DNA of 64,000 nucleotides from Acanthosepion lycidas (GCA_963932145.1 OZ010600.1:53428526-53492525), one strand, 5' to 3'; shown: positions 43,309 through 54,735, counted from the stretch's first letter. Notes: a model not told the origin generated them from the sequence alone. Numbers and translations: made by a program.

Positions 43309-44400
43309 TCAGTCAGTCAGTTACATGCTATGCATGATACACACTTAAGTGATCATGTATCTTTCGATACATGACTGACGAGGCAGATTTATATTAGCGC
43401 AGTAGGTTGCCATTTCTTTCTCCGGTAGACCAGTTGCCATCCAAGGCTATAGAATCCGGTCTGTCCTGCGATTTACCCATAGCTGGGTGGGAGGGAAAGA
43501 AGAGGATTCATACCTTTCCCAACGGTATTAGCGTGTCTGTCAGTCAGTTATGTGCCATACGTGATACACGCTTAGGCGATCATGTATCTTTCGATACATG
43601 AGTGACAAGGAATTTTTTTCAGCAGTAGGTTGCGATTTCTTTCTGGTGTAGACCAGTTGCCATCCAAGGCTATAGAACACGTTCTGTCCTGCTATTTGCC
43701 CACAGCTCGGGTCGGGAGGAAAGAAGAGGATTCATACCTTTCCCAAGGGTATTAGCGAGTCAGACAGTCAGTTATGTGCCATACGTGATACACGCTTAGG
43801 CGATCTTGTATCTTTCGATATATGACTGACGAAGCAGATTTTTTCCAGCAGTAGGTTGCCATTTCTTTGTACGGTCGACCAGTTGCCATCCAAGTCTATA
43901 GAACCCGGTCTGTCCTGCTATTTGCCCATAGCTGGGGGAGGGGAGGAAAGAAGAGGATTCATACATTTCCCAACGGTATTAACATGTCAGTCAATCAGTT
44001 ATGTGGCATACGTGATACACGCATAGGTGATCATGTATCTTTCGATATATGACTGACGAGGCAGATTTTTTTCCAGCAGTAGGTTGCCATTTCTTTCTAC
44101 GCTAGACCAGTTGCCATCCAATACACGCATAGGTGATCATGTATCTTTCGATACATAGCTGACGAAGCATTTTTTCCCGCAGTAGGTTGCGATTTCTTTC
44201 TGGGGTAGACCATTTGCTATCCAAGGCTATAGAATCCGGTCTGTCCTGCTATTTACCCATAGCTGGGCGTGGAGAAAGAAAAGGATTCACACCTTTCCCA
44301 AAGATATTAGCACGTGAATGTAATGGATTCGACTGGAATTCGAACTCGGCTCTCCGATTTGAATTCCAGTCGAATCCATTACCTGTTCTTAATCCGGATT
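43309..44400 (-). repeat. tandemised SINE, about 226-bp period, four units plus a partial one
   Basis: Units are phased on AGTCAGTTA(C/T) at about 43,321, 43,548, 43,772 and 43,999; a shortened one begins near 44,120. Each holds the hairpin ATGTATC-TTTC-GATACAT, GTAGGTTGCCATTTC, ACCAGTTGCCATCCAAG, the core CCCATAGCTGGG and ACCTTTCCCAA(C/G)GG. The unit also occurs singly at 35,950. Tandem growth of a SINE is unusual; it is best explained by unequal exchange. Confidence 0.92.
44320..44382. repeat. perfect 22-bp-stem hairpin
   Basis: 44,320-44,341 (GTAATGGATTCGACTGGAA...) is exactly complementary to 44,361-44,382, with a 19-base loop that includes CTCGGCTCTCCG. It lies at the tRNA-like end of the last SINE unit. 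Confidence 0.97.
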
Positions 44401-45829
44401 TTTATAAACTCATAATTTAATTTAAACGTGTCGACTCTTGTAAATACGGACGGCCATACCCCACACAATCAGAAAATAAGAGAGGTACTAGTAGTAATTT
44501 TAAAAGTTATTGGTAATTTTTTATCATTTTCGCATCAAGTGTCTTCGTAAAGTGCCTAAAATTCAATTAAGTATTAGAATGCTTAAAATATTTACAATTT
44601 TTATATTATTGCGTAGTTTTAAAAAGTTATATAAAAAAAGGCGTCCACGTAGCGTCATGCAATTTTTTTCAATTTTTTCCTCCTTAGTTAAATTTCCCAA
44701 ACATCAGGTTTTCAATAAATCACTCAACAAGTCAAAAGTTCCCCTTCTTTTTTAAAAAAAGATTCTTTTCTGCGATTTTTTTTAAACTAACAGTAATATT
44801 TATTTCCATTCAGATTAATTAAACTTTAAATCAGCTATTCTCTCAACGTTTCAGAAAAGCATATTTCATTTTTGAAAGATTTTTTTTTAATAAAGGGAAT
44901 TATGTTGTGTTGACAGATCTGTTAATATGGATGAATTTTTAGATTTTATTAATAAGGAGAAAAAATGATTCGAGTCAGTTTAAATTCGGTTTGAAATACA
45001 GCAAAGTGTTTTGATGTTGGAAATATTAGATTTAATCTTGGAATTAAAACTAAAAAGTTATAGCTTCAATAATATTTTTCATTTTTTTATCGCTTTTTTT
45101 ATCTAGCTTAGATAGGAGGCTGTGGAGAGCTATAATCACCCAGTTCTGAAAGGACACAACACATAATAACGATTATTCGAGAAGTATTTCAATTGAATGA
45201 AATAAATTACAAATATTTTTTGTTTTCGCTTAAATTTCCGTTTTGTTTCATTTTTTATCTCATCCTTTTCTTTATTCATTTAAAACGTCAATGAAAACAA
45301 GTTTTTATGAGTCCCTTCTTCTTCTTCTTCTTTTTCATAGGGGTGTGAATTGCTGCTTCGTGCCTTCAGCTTATCGAGGCTTTCCAAAACAAACCAAAAA
45401 CAAAAACAGATCTACACGTCGGAGATCACTGACAAAAATTCTTGTAAACAAAGACGCCCCCTAGGGCAGCGACCGAGCGATATTAAGACCGGGTTAATCC
45501 GACAGGCGTCACTTCGTTCACAAACATCTTTTCTCAAATTTTCTGCTGTCTTTCGGATGACACAGATATCTGTCGGCATATGGTAAATATTTTGACCTGG
45601 TAACACTGTAGTAACTGTACTGACGCAAAGAATTCGTCTTTGTTTTCAACAAAAAAAAAAAAAGGAAAAAAAAAAAAGAACAATCAAATGAAGAATTTTG
45701 TGATGCGTTCTAAACGCCTCTTGTCTGAGTACAATTCAGTTTTAAGTGGCAAGGGCACAGGAAAAGTAACGCCTGATTTTTTTATATTCTGAATCATATC
45801 AAATCCTATTTGAGTCATCAGATCTAGGT
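44401..45829. other. unassigned AT-rich sequence
   Basis: Poly-T and poly-A runs, a CTT run at 45,317-45,333; open frames are low-complexity. No gene or recurring repeat. Confidence 0.45.
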
Positions 45830-45830
45830 A

Positions 45831-46002
45831 CAGTGTAACCCGGATATAAGAGAGTTGTCGGGACCGGAGAAGAAGTCTCATATATCCGGGTTTCTCTTAT
45901 ATCAGGGTTTGGTCTATTTTGTTTACATTAACACAGGCTCTAATTTGGGATCAGAGAAAATCTCTCTTATATCCGGGTTTCTGTTATATCCGGGTTACAC
46001 TG
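45831..46002. mobile_element. pogo-like MITE 1, second copy (172 bp)
   Basis: CAGTGTAACCCGGATATAAG ends with TA at 45,829-45,830 and 46,003-46,004; collinear with 14,251-14,417. Confidence 0.94.
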
Positions 46003-48388
46003 TACCTTCACTTTTTTGCGGGAAAACAGCATAGCGTAATAAAAAAAGGCCACAAACTTAATAAAAAATAAAGTATCATCGTGAAAATGTTTATGCTATT
46101 ATTAAGATGAAAGACCAAAGTATTTTTTAATTATTTTTTGAAATTTTTTAATCCTTTTTAAAACGTTTGAAATTTTAGTTAAAATCTTATTTTGTTTACG
46201 TCATCGCGGTAGCATAATAACATTGATTTTTTTTTTCCGCTGAAAAAACATTGATTTGGAAATTCTTGTAAAAATTTATGCCGAAATAGTGGATTATACT
46301 ATAGGATATACTGACATGGTTATGTATTTTACTACTGGGTTAGAGGTCAGTTTTCGAGCTCAGATAAAAGCCAAAATTTCAGATTGTTTTTTTTTCAAGT
46401 CATGCTGACCGTTTTCGCTTAAACAATTTGCGCGTCACAATCTTCATATTCCCATTTCTCTTGGATTTCATTTTATCTTATATATTTATTCAAAATGCGT
46501 TTGAAAAGCTAAGACACAAAGTTGTGGAGAAGTGCCAGGGTGGGGGTCTTAGTGTTATTTATCAGAAACTTCGGAACACTTCGTAATAAAGGGACAGAAT
46601 TAAAGATATAAACAAATAATATATGATTATTTAACTTCGATTGTGGCGAGTTCTGTATAAATCTGGTTGGTGAAAATTCTTCCGGCTGCCATTGTTTATT
46701 TGCGAGTCTTTGATAGCTGTCGTCATCTTGTTGACGACTGTCCGGAGTGTGATTACTTTAGAAATATGTTACGGCATCACTCTGCTGGTAATTCTTGGCC
46801 CTCAGAAAGGACGAAAAAATGTCTTAAGCAGATGACCGCTTAGTTCTTCACGCGACACGCTCAAGCCGGTTTCTGGCTGTCTCCTCTACTTCTGACTGTC
46901 GGCTGTTTCTTTATATACTATTTTGAAAGGCTCTAGATTACTTGGCGCAAAGCTTGCTTTTCGGCTAACATCAAAAGTCTCTTTAGTCTTTTGGTTGGCC
47001 CAGATGTTTTTTATTTCTCGGCGTTCCTTTCTTAGTCTGGTAGATTTCTAGTCACGATAACAAGACTCTGGAATATCGAACTTTCGTTTTATAGTAGTTG
47101 TTCAGTTTTTCTTCCTTTTCCTATTGTTATATGAGTGTCGCATTTTTATTAGTTGACATAGAAGTACAGAGCGAGAAACAGAGAGAGAATAGATTGTGAG
47201 AGAGAAAATGATATGTTTTTTAAGGAAAGCAAATGCCTTATTTTAATTTAATTTTTTATTTTCTTATTTTATTTTATCATTTGGGCATCGTACAAAGTCT
47301 TCCAAAATTTTCTCTTTAACTCATAAGAAAACCTCATTTATGAGGGATATACTCAAAAAACGTTTCGGAGACTGGAACTCTAAGACTTCAAACATTTTCT
47401 TTTGAACAATTAGAAACGATCACTCAGTCGCGACTAGGGCCCGCAAAAAGCCGATAATTTTCAAAACCGAGTTTACGTGTTAGTCATTTTCAAAACCGGT
47501 CAAAACCGGTTTTGGCGGACTTAGAGCAGTGACCTGTAACTTTTTTTTTTCTTTTTCAATGAATTGTTATCGATTAGACGCCAAACTTTCAGATTAAAAA
47601 TTCGGAAAAATGTATTATTTTCAAAGTTTCTGGCAGGGTGTTGGAGGGGTGTTGTGGTCTGTTTAGAAGCCAGAAAGAAAGACACGGAAGACAAAGGTAG
47701 GTTGAACAAGTGTATTGGAATAATAGATATATACAAAACAAGAGTGTTAGTAATAAACAGACAGAAATGTACGGCCGAACGGTAGGTTAACACTGCGTCT
47801 CGGCTGCTCACCATTCTCCCATAGGAAGTCTCACAGTTAGTATTCATGAGGAGGAAGAGTCCATTCTATTATAGGAGGCTTTACCATTTCAGAGGTCATT
47901 GCGTCATTCAAGCTTATGTTAAAACGATCCCTTAATGGAATCGTTCCTAACATTTAGAAGTTAGGAGTTTCAAAATTTATTTAATTTGTGCGCCGTTTTT
48001 AAAAGTGAGTGTGCAAAGGTGTAAAACTTCAAAATGTGAGCCGGATTAAAATATTTACCCCCTCACACATTCCATGTTGAAAACAGCGTACAAATAGAAT
48101 GAGATTAAAGATGCAATGAAAGAAAAAACATAGGTAATTATAAAATTAATTTGTTATTTTTAAAAGAATTAAAATTGGGGCATTATTTTCATTTGTGCGC
48201 CGTTTTCAATATAAAGCAATCGAGGCTATGATATTTAAATTCTTACACTGGTGTAGGCTACGACATTTGACTTACTGTAGAGGAATGAATGTACATAAAA
48301 TGTTTATATATAAAACACCAATCACCGTAACAGAAAAATGCTTTTGTGGCAAGAGTGCAATCAAAATAGGAAAAATTATATTTAATAC
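46003..48388. other. unassigned sequence
   Basis: AT-rich, with two less AT-rich blocks (46,620-47,050 and 47,640-47,950). The latter loosely resembles the LTR family at 48.4-50.6 kb in layout (AATAATAGATATATAC, GGAAGAGTCCATTCT) but not enough to call. 48,001-48,200 contains a short duplicated TTTGTGCGCCGTTTT. No gene. Confidence 0.4.
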
Positions 48389-48472
48389 TGTTATGGTCCA
48401 GGTTAGGACCAAGGAAGAACAACACGAACCCAAGAGTAGAAATAACGATGGTATATTACACGAAATAATAGA

Positions 48473-48515
<43 letters not shown>

Positions 48516-48633
48516 TGCTTCTTTCTTTCTTTCTTTCCTTCTTTCTTTCTGTTATGGTCCAGGTTAGGACGAAGGAAGAACAACATGAACACAAGAGTAG
48601 AAATCACGAAGGTATATTACACGAAATGATAGA

Positions 48634-48672
<39 letters not shown>

Positions 48673-48802
48673 TGCTTCTTTCTTTCTTTCTTTCTTTCTT
48701 TCTTTCCTTCTTTCTTTCTGTTATGGTCCAGGTTAGGACCAAGGAAGAACAACACGAACACAAGAGTAGAAATCACGAAGGTATATTACACGAAATAATA
48801 GA

Positions 48803-48841
<39 letters not shown>

Positions 48842-48845
48842 TGCT

Positions 48846-48879
<34 letters not shown>

Positions 48880-49457
48880 TTTCCTTCTTTCTTTCTGTTA
48901 TGGTCCAGGTTAGGACCAAGGAAGAACAACACGAACACAAGAGTAGAAATAACGAAGGTATATTACACGAAATAATAATACAAGATGTGGAAGGTGTTAG
49001 TATGACTGTCAGTCTGGTTTGGAGTGAACTGCTATCGGCTCGACTCGATTCGTCCCTCTCTTTTGAGAGGCGTAGTGTACATAGTGTTAGGAAGAGTTCA
49101 TTCTGTAGTTATAGGTAAGGACTCATGACACTTTCTTTCTTTCCTTCTTCCTTTCTTTCTTTCTTTCCTTCTTTCTTTCTTTCTTTCTTCCTTTCCTTCT
49201 TTCTTTCTGTTATGGTCCAGGTTAGGACCAAGGGAGACCAACACGAACACAAGAGTAGAAATAACGAAGGTATATTACACGAAATAATAATACAAGCTGT
49301 GGAAGGTGTTAGTATGACTGTCAGTCTGGTTTGGAGTGAACTGCTATCGGCTCGACTCGATTCGTCCCTCTCTTTTGAGAGGCGTAGTGTACATAGTGTT
49401 AGGAAGAGTTCATTCTGTAGTTATAGGTAAGGACCCATGACACTTTCTTTCCTTTTT

Positions 49458-49508
<51 letters not shown>

Positions 49509-49615
49509 GTTCTGGTCCAGGTTAGGACCAAGGGAGAACAACACGAACACAAGAGTAGAAATCACGAAGGTATATTACACAAAATAATAATACAAGATGT
49601 GGAAGGTGTTAGTAT
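48389..49615 (+). repeat. tandem array of LTR pieces and CTTT microsatellite
   Basis: LTR-derived segments start with TG(T)TATGGTCCAGG at about 48,389, 48,550, 48,719, 48,896, 49,208 and 49,508. Each is followed by a (CTTT)n tract. Four are short (about 85-110 bp of LTR); two (48,896-49,130 and 49,208-49,442) span a full TG...CA unit of about 235 bp. This is LTR-retrotransposon fossil material amplified together with the microsatellite; no internal coding region is present. The repeats are very similar, so amplification is recent. Family: same as the solo LTR at 50,245, probably Ty3/gypsy-like by target-site length. Confidence 0.88.
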
Positions 49616-49671
49616 GCTAGGTGCTACTATCGGCTCGACTCGATTCGATATTTACTTGTAGGCGAAGGAAA

Positions 49672-49920
49672 GATGTTGCACAAGGCCGAGTTTTACGTGG
49701 GTTTTCCGAGCCCCTTAGGCTCGGCCAAAAAATGCTAGTAGAAACTGTAAAAACAGAATCGGGTTGGTCAACCTCCCCGAACGAGACTCTTCCCTTCGGC
49801 GGAACCTCGTCCGGGTTCCTCCCTGCTCAGAGGCAGAGAGTTCGACCGTCAAGCCGAACCGGCTCGATTCGATTCGGTATCTAGCCACTACCCCCCCACG
49901 AGGGTTGCATGTGGCACAAG
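49672..49920 (-). repeat. GC-rich hairpin repeat, minus orientation
   Basis: Carries hairpins CGAGCCCCTTAGGCTCG, GAAACTGTAAAAACAGAATC and CGAACGAGACT.../...CCTCGTCCGGG, with ends as in the 41-kb array. The middle hairpin has changed on both sides relative to ACCCG/CGGGT yet still pairs. Confidence 0.85.
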
Positions 49921-50244
49921 AAATCATGCAAGAGGAAGAAACAAACTCATGTCTGGTATTTATAATCAACTTAATCACGTGACAGGCTCGAAAGGCATTG
50001 ACAGATTTTTCAGCAGAATTATTTTTTAGTCAGATCAAGAACTAGGTCGATGTTATTGGAATGTAGTTGAGAACATAATTTAAATATTAAGTGACCAATC
50101 AGAAGTTGAGGTTTTCTGAAAATACGTATGAAGCTGACTAAGTTATGTGGTCCGCTTTATGCACAGATTTGTACAAAAATTGATATTGATAAAAAAAAAA
50201 TAGTGGCAGCCGGATGCTAAAACTGTTTTACCGGACAAACTTTT

Positions 50245-50558
50245 TGTTATGGTCCAAGTTCCTTGTAGCACGTTGATGGTCCAAGGTTAGAACCAATGAA
50301 AGAATAACACGAACACAGGTATGGAATACAATGATATATTACAACAGAAATATAATACAAAGAAGTAGAAGTATTAGTAATGACTATCAGATTTGGTTAG
50401 AGTGAACTATGTTGTCTCGACAAGTATCTCTATTCCAATGTCCTTACAATATGCTCTCAATTATCTCTCCTCGTCTTACAATCTCCTCATACCTCTTTAG
50501 AGGAGCAGTATTTATAATGTCAGGAATAGTCTATTATTATGGGTAAGTTCCCATAACA
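50245..50558 (+). mobile_element. solo LTR with 5-bp target duplication
   Basis: 314 bp bounded by TGTTATGG and CCATAACA (8-bp inverted ends, TG...CA). It is flanked by CTTTT at 50,240-50,244 and again at 50,559-50,563. A 5-bp duplication fits Ty3/gypsy-like or related LTR retrotransposons. It shares its left part with the 48.4-49.6 kb LTR pieces (GGTTAGAACCAA, AACACGAACACA, GGTATATTAC-like). No internal region remains, as expected after LTR-LTR recombination. It is younger than the hAT element it sits in. Confidence 0.9.
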
Positions 50559-50564
50559 CTTTTC

Positions 50565-52262
50565 CTAATTTTTGTGTTGAAAAGTCTGGTAAATTGAAAA
50601 AATTCATTCCGATTGGACGTTAGTTGCTTTGATTGTAAGCAATGTTCCATACATTGCCTCAAGATTTTCTCTTCTGTCCGAAGTTGCTTGAAAATATTTG
50701 TTGAATTATTTGGAGATTTCAAGTTCATTTGTTACAAATCTTGGGTTCTTCAATCGTTTTCTTCATTGCGCTAGTATATTCGGGCATGAGTTCATCATTA
50801 GCTTCGGAAGTAGATGGGACAACAGTAACACTTTTTATTAGGTTCCCTTATATTTCACATTTTCATCGCATAATTCGGTTGTGTTCTCCTCGTGACATCC
50901 AGGAAATAATCTCCTATATGCTTGTACTTCCTTAAAAGTTGTTTTGTTAGAAAAAGAAAAGGTCCAGAAACTGATTCGTCTTCCTTGGATTGTGTAAATA
51001 ACTTAAAAGAGACAAGGTTTTGGCATTTCTTCTCTTATAATACCAAATGCATAAGTTTTTCACAGAGTCAAAGTGATGGCGACGATATTAAGTTTATTCA
51101 ATAAAAATTCTGTAGAATATTTCGCTTTGAGTAAATCCGTATCATCAGCGCAAACATCCTTCAAAATAATCTCTGCTGGATGTAGATTTTCATGAAGCAA
51201 ATCGAGAGTTTAGCATTCATTGTCAGCTGCGGCTTCTGTAGAAAGGACTGCTCGTAAAGCATTTGGAATGCAGCTTTTGAATTTTAAAATATCTCTCTAT
51301 CATATGGAACGTGCTATTCCACTTGGTTCTGCAATCAAATATAAATTTATACTTTCTGTTTATCGAAGTTCGCTCGTACGAAATCCTGCAAAATTTCATA
51401 TTTTGTAGGTGATTTTCAGAAAAGTTTGGAAATTTTCTCTTGGCTTATTTAAGACTTTGTTAAATTCAGGTTTTGGCTGGGGGGAAAACAAGCATTCTCA
51501 CGAGCCAAATCTGTTCGAAAAGTTTTGTCTGGGCTTATTTAAGACTTTGTTAAATTCAGGTTTTGGCTGGGGGGAAAACAAGCATTCTCACGAGCCAAAT
51601 CTGTTTGAAAAGTTTTGTCTTGGCTTATTTAAGACTTTGTTAAATTCAGGTTTTGGATGGGGGGAAAACAAGCTTTCTCACGAGCCAAATCTGTTTGAAA
51701 AGTTTTGTCTGGGCTTATTTAAAACTTTGTTATCACTATAATTATAATAATCTTTTCACTTTTTTATCAGCCTCATCGGTTGAGTCGATATATTTAATAT
51801 TTTTTTTTGATAAAGAATGTCTATCACTGACAGGTGTATGCAACGTATGATATATTGTTGGTGATCAGGTCCTATTTACTTTCCAAACTTCACCTTCATA
51901 GCAGCAACTTCGGTCGTACAGCCGACAATGTGTTTATCCAAATTCAAGATGTCCTCTCGCAAATTTTTCAATTATCTTGCTATTAAGCAATCCATTGACC
52001 TTGATAAAACCCAACAAACAATGGTTGTCTTTTGCATGAACATTTATATTCATATATCGCTTCTTATTTTGAATTGATGCGTATACATTTAATGTCAATG
52101 AGTAGCGAATCCCCAGCGTTACTTCTTTTTCGAAATAATGAAGTTTTTCTTTCTTGGTTATGTAGTAATTCATTAACATATTCTTGACTTCATATGCAGA
52201 ATTTGGGGATAATTTATCATATTTGCCCCTCTGATCATGACGATTTGTCTGCATAAAATTGC
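50565..52262 (-). pseudogene. hAT transposase, decayed
   Basis: Minus-strand blocks from high to low coordinates: YDKLSPNSAYEVKNMLMNYY (52,150-52,250); a target-binding-like NKKRYMNINVHAKDNHCLLG; LDKHIVGCTTEVAAMKVKFG with a following HQQ and HLSVIDILYQ (about 51,800-51,930), which corresponds to the hAT DG...HQLCxAHxxHLAVxDVLY region. Near 50,560-50,650, LTSNRNEFFQF matches the C-terminal dimerisation segment (TS..SER.FS). Stops and frame changes are present throughout, including TAA just after KVKFGK. The central part contains a 90-bp tandem repeat. Confidence 0.75.
51419..51735 (-). repeat. 90-bp tandem repeat inside the hAT transposase
   Basis: Units are phased on GAAAAGTTTTG at 51,517, 51,607 and 51,697, with a diverged one from 51,419. 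The 90-bp period is a multiple of three, so the frame is kept through the array. The plus strand is also open through it. The units are nearly identical, indicating expansion after or late in the element's life. Confidence 0.93.
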
Positions 52263-52388
52263 TTTTGGTGACTGAACTGAAAGAAAATACCCAACTTTAT
52301 ACATATTTTCAGAAAATCTCAACTTCTGATTGGTCACTTAATATTTAAATCATGTCTGAATAACATCGACCTAGGTTCTTGACCTGAC

Positions 52389-52419
<31 letters not shown>

Positions 52420-52516
52420 CCGCCCAAATCTGTCAATGCTTTTTTTGGAAACCTGTCACGTGATTACGTTGATTATAAATCTCAGACACGAATTAGTTCT
52501 TCCTCTTTCTTGATTT

Positions 52517-53990
52517 TAATACGAAAATGTAACTTTAAAGAACACTGCGTGCTGATCCCTTTTCAGACGGACGCTGAAGTCATATTCGCACACGCACACA
52601 TGCACGTACGTACTAAAATTTCCAAACTACATTACAAACATACGAAACTTTTCAAACTTCATTTCAGACTACGAATATTCAACTACAAGCAATGGAAATT
52701 TAATTACAGACTTTACGAAACATTCAACTCTTCTAAAGCTAAAAGTTTATTCAGCATTTTCTCAGCTTTATAATTCTTTCAACTCTCTAGCAGTAAACAT
52801 TTTGAGCGACAAGTCCATTCAAATTTTGTGAGCTCCGATAAAAATATTTCATTAGTAAAAACTTTAATTCAGTTAAAGAGACTTAACACCAACAAAAATA
52901 GTAACTTCTTTGCTTGTACATCATTATATAAATCTCGTTGTTATGAATCGTTTTATGTTTATTCTTGTTGTTTCACATTTTATGGTATTTTGCGTTAAAT
53001 ATAAATTGAGAAGTCATATCACCTAATAGTCGTCTACAAGCTAACTGAAATTTCTTCTTCCATAGATTTCTTTGTTAAGACATACAAAAACAAATCGAAA
53101 TTTTAAAAAAAATTCGAGGTTGTCAGATTGTAATAAGCTTGACAATATATGATTAGTAAATATAATTTTACTTAATAGCAATATTTCCTAAGAATTATCA
53201 CGTCGAAACTGAATTTGAAATGATTTAGGAAATGTATAAATTATTCAATTTTAAATTTAAAAAAATGAAAACAAATCTTGGAAAAATTCATTTTTTCACC
53301 AAAAATATTTTTTCTTTAGACAATGCTGTCTTTAATATATATTATTCATAAAAGCGAATAAAAGCTTCTGTAATTAAATAATATCTTAGTTTTATTGATT
53401 TTTTTATTTTTCGATTCAGAACAAATTTTCGATAAGACGGCGTCTGATTTTGCCCCCCCCCCCACATAAAAAAAAATGATGATTTATAATCTATAAAAAA
53501 TTGTGCTTTTAACTAATATAGTCACTAAAAATGATCACGTTGAATTTCTTAAGTTTTTATAAAAATTAAGTAAGGGGGAGAAACACAGGCAAAAAATATA
53601 TTTTTACCAAGGCTTTCTAATAAAAGATTTCAAAAATAATTTCTTTTGTGAATAAGTTCTGAAAATTTCATTAAAATCTGACGATTATTTGATTTTTGCA
53701 AGAATTTCCAAATTAATGTGTCTGTCGCCACAAAAAATGAGGCTAAAATTTGCTATGCTAAATGTCAGTACAACCTCTGACGCGAGAAGAAAGTTTTAAA
53801 TCAAAATTTCGAATGTTTTAAAAAAGAGTAAAAAAAATAATTAAATATTAAAAAATACTTTGATCCTTCCACTTAATAATAACAAAGATTTTGGCATTAA
53901 AAATATATTTTTATTACGTTTGGAGCATTTTCTTAACACGGTATGAAGTTTTTAGTATTTCGTCGAAGCACCAATTTCTGCAACTATTAT
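52517..53990. other. unassigned AT-rich sequence
   Basis: Short open frames only (52,510-52,773 plus). A poly-C run at 53,452-53,463 and otherwise AT-rich text; no gene. The A30 run at 52,388-52,417 lies just upstream, inside the transposon end. Confidence 0.45.
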
Positions 53991-54735
53991 AATATTATAT
54001 TAGCACACAATAAAAAGGTTTCTCCTAAAGTCGGACATTATTTTCTAAACAAACTAATATATTAGAACACAATAAATTGTTACTTCTAAAGTGGACATTA
54101 TTTTCCAAACGACCTAATATATTAGAACACAATAAAAGGCTCCTTCCAAAGTCGAACATTATTTTCCAAACAACTTAATATATACACAATAAAAGGTTTC
54201 TTCTAAATCGGACATTATTTTCCGAACAGTCAAATATTTTAGAAAATAAAATTGTTTCTTCTAAAATTGAATATTTTGAACAATAAAATATATTAGAACA
54301 CAATAAAAAAGGTTCATTTGAAAATCGTACATTATTTTCTGAATAACCTAATATATTAGAACACAATAAAAAAGGTTCATTCGAAAATCGTACATTATTT
54401 TCTGAATAACCTAATATATTAGAACACAATAAAAAAGGTTCATTCGAAAATCGTACATTATTTTCTGAATAACCTAATATATTAGAACACAATAAAAAAG
54501 GTTCATTCAAAAATCGTACATTATTTTCTGAATAACCTAATATATTAGAACACAATAAAAAAGGTTCATTCGAAAATCGTACAATATTTTCTGAATAACC
54601 TAATATATTAGAACACAATAAAATGGTTTATTCGAAAATTGGATATTATTTCTCGAATAACCTAATATATTAGGATACAATAAAAAGTTTTATTCCCTAA
54701 ATCGTACAATATCTTCCGAATAACCTAATATATTT
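53991..54735 (-). repeat. 63-bp minisatellite with a 21-residue open repeat
   Basis: About twelve units of CCTAATATATTAGAACAC, AATAAAAAAGGTTCATTCG, AAAATCGTACATTATTTTC. The five central ones are 63 bp and almost identical. Because 63 is a multiple of three, the minus strand stays open at 54,175-54,618 and reads repeats of CSNILGYSENNVRFSNEPFLL-type. The outer units are more diverged and vary in length. Another unit lies at 55,335-55,395, beyond an inserted LINE fragment. I see no promoter or start context that would make this a gene. Confidence 0.9.

Larger units (their letters stand above)
49921..52516 (-). mobile_element. hAT-type transposon, 2.6 kb, long inverted ends
   Basis: The left end 49,921-50,135 and right end 52,270-52,516 are inverted repeats (AAGAGGAAGAA, ATTTATAATCAAC, TAATCACGTGACAGG, GCATTGACAGATTT, AAGTGACCAATCAGAAGTTGA). 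The minus-strand interior encodes a decayed hAT transposase. A solo LTR is nested at 50,245-50,558. An 8-bp palindrome TCACGTGA precedes CAGG in both ends; it could be the true 8-bp target duplication, with homology outside it due to a second older repeat. Confidence 0.8.

Noticed and set aside
47640-47950. Possible LTR (TGTTGTGGTC ... CCTAACA)
   Set aside because: No matching flanking duplication and only loose resemblance to the 50.2-kb LTR; kept as unassigned.
48195-49118. Open frames with FFLSFFLS repeats
   Set aside because: CTTT microsatellite translated; not coding.
54175-54618. 147-codon minus-strand open frame
   Set aside because: It is the 63-bp minisatellite read in one frame; the period is a multiple of three, so an open frame is expected without selection.
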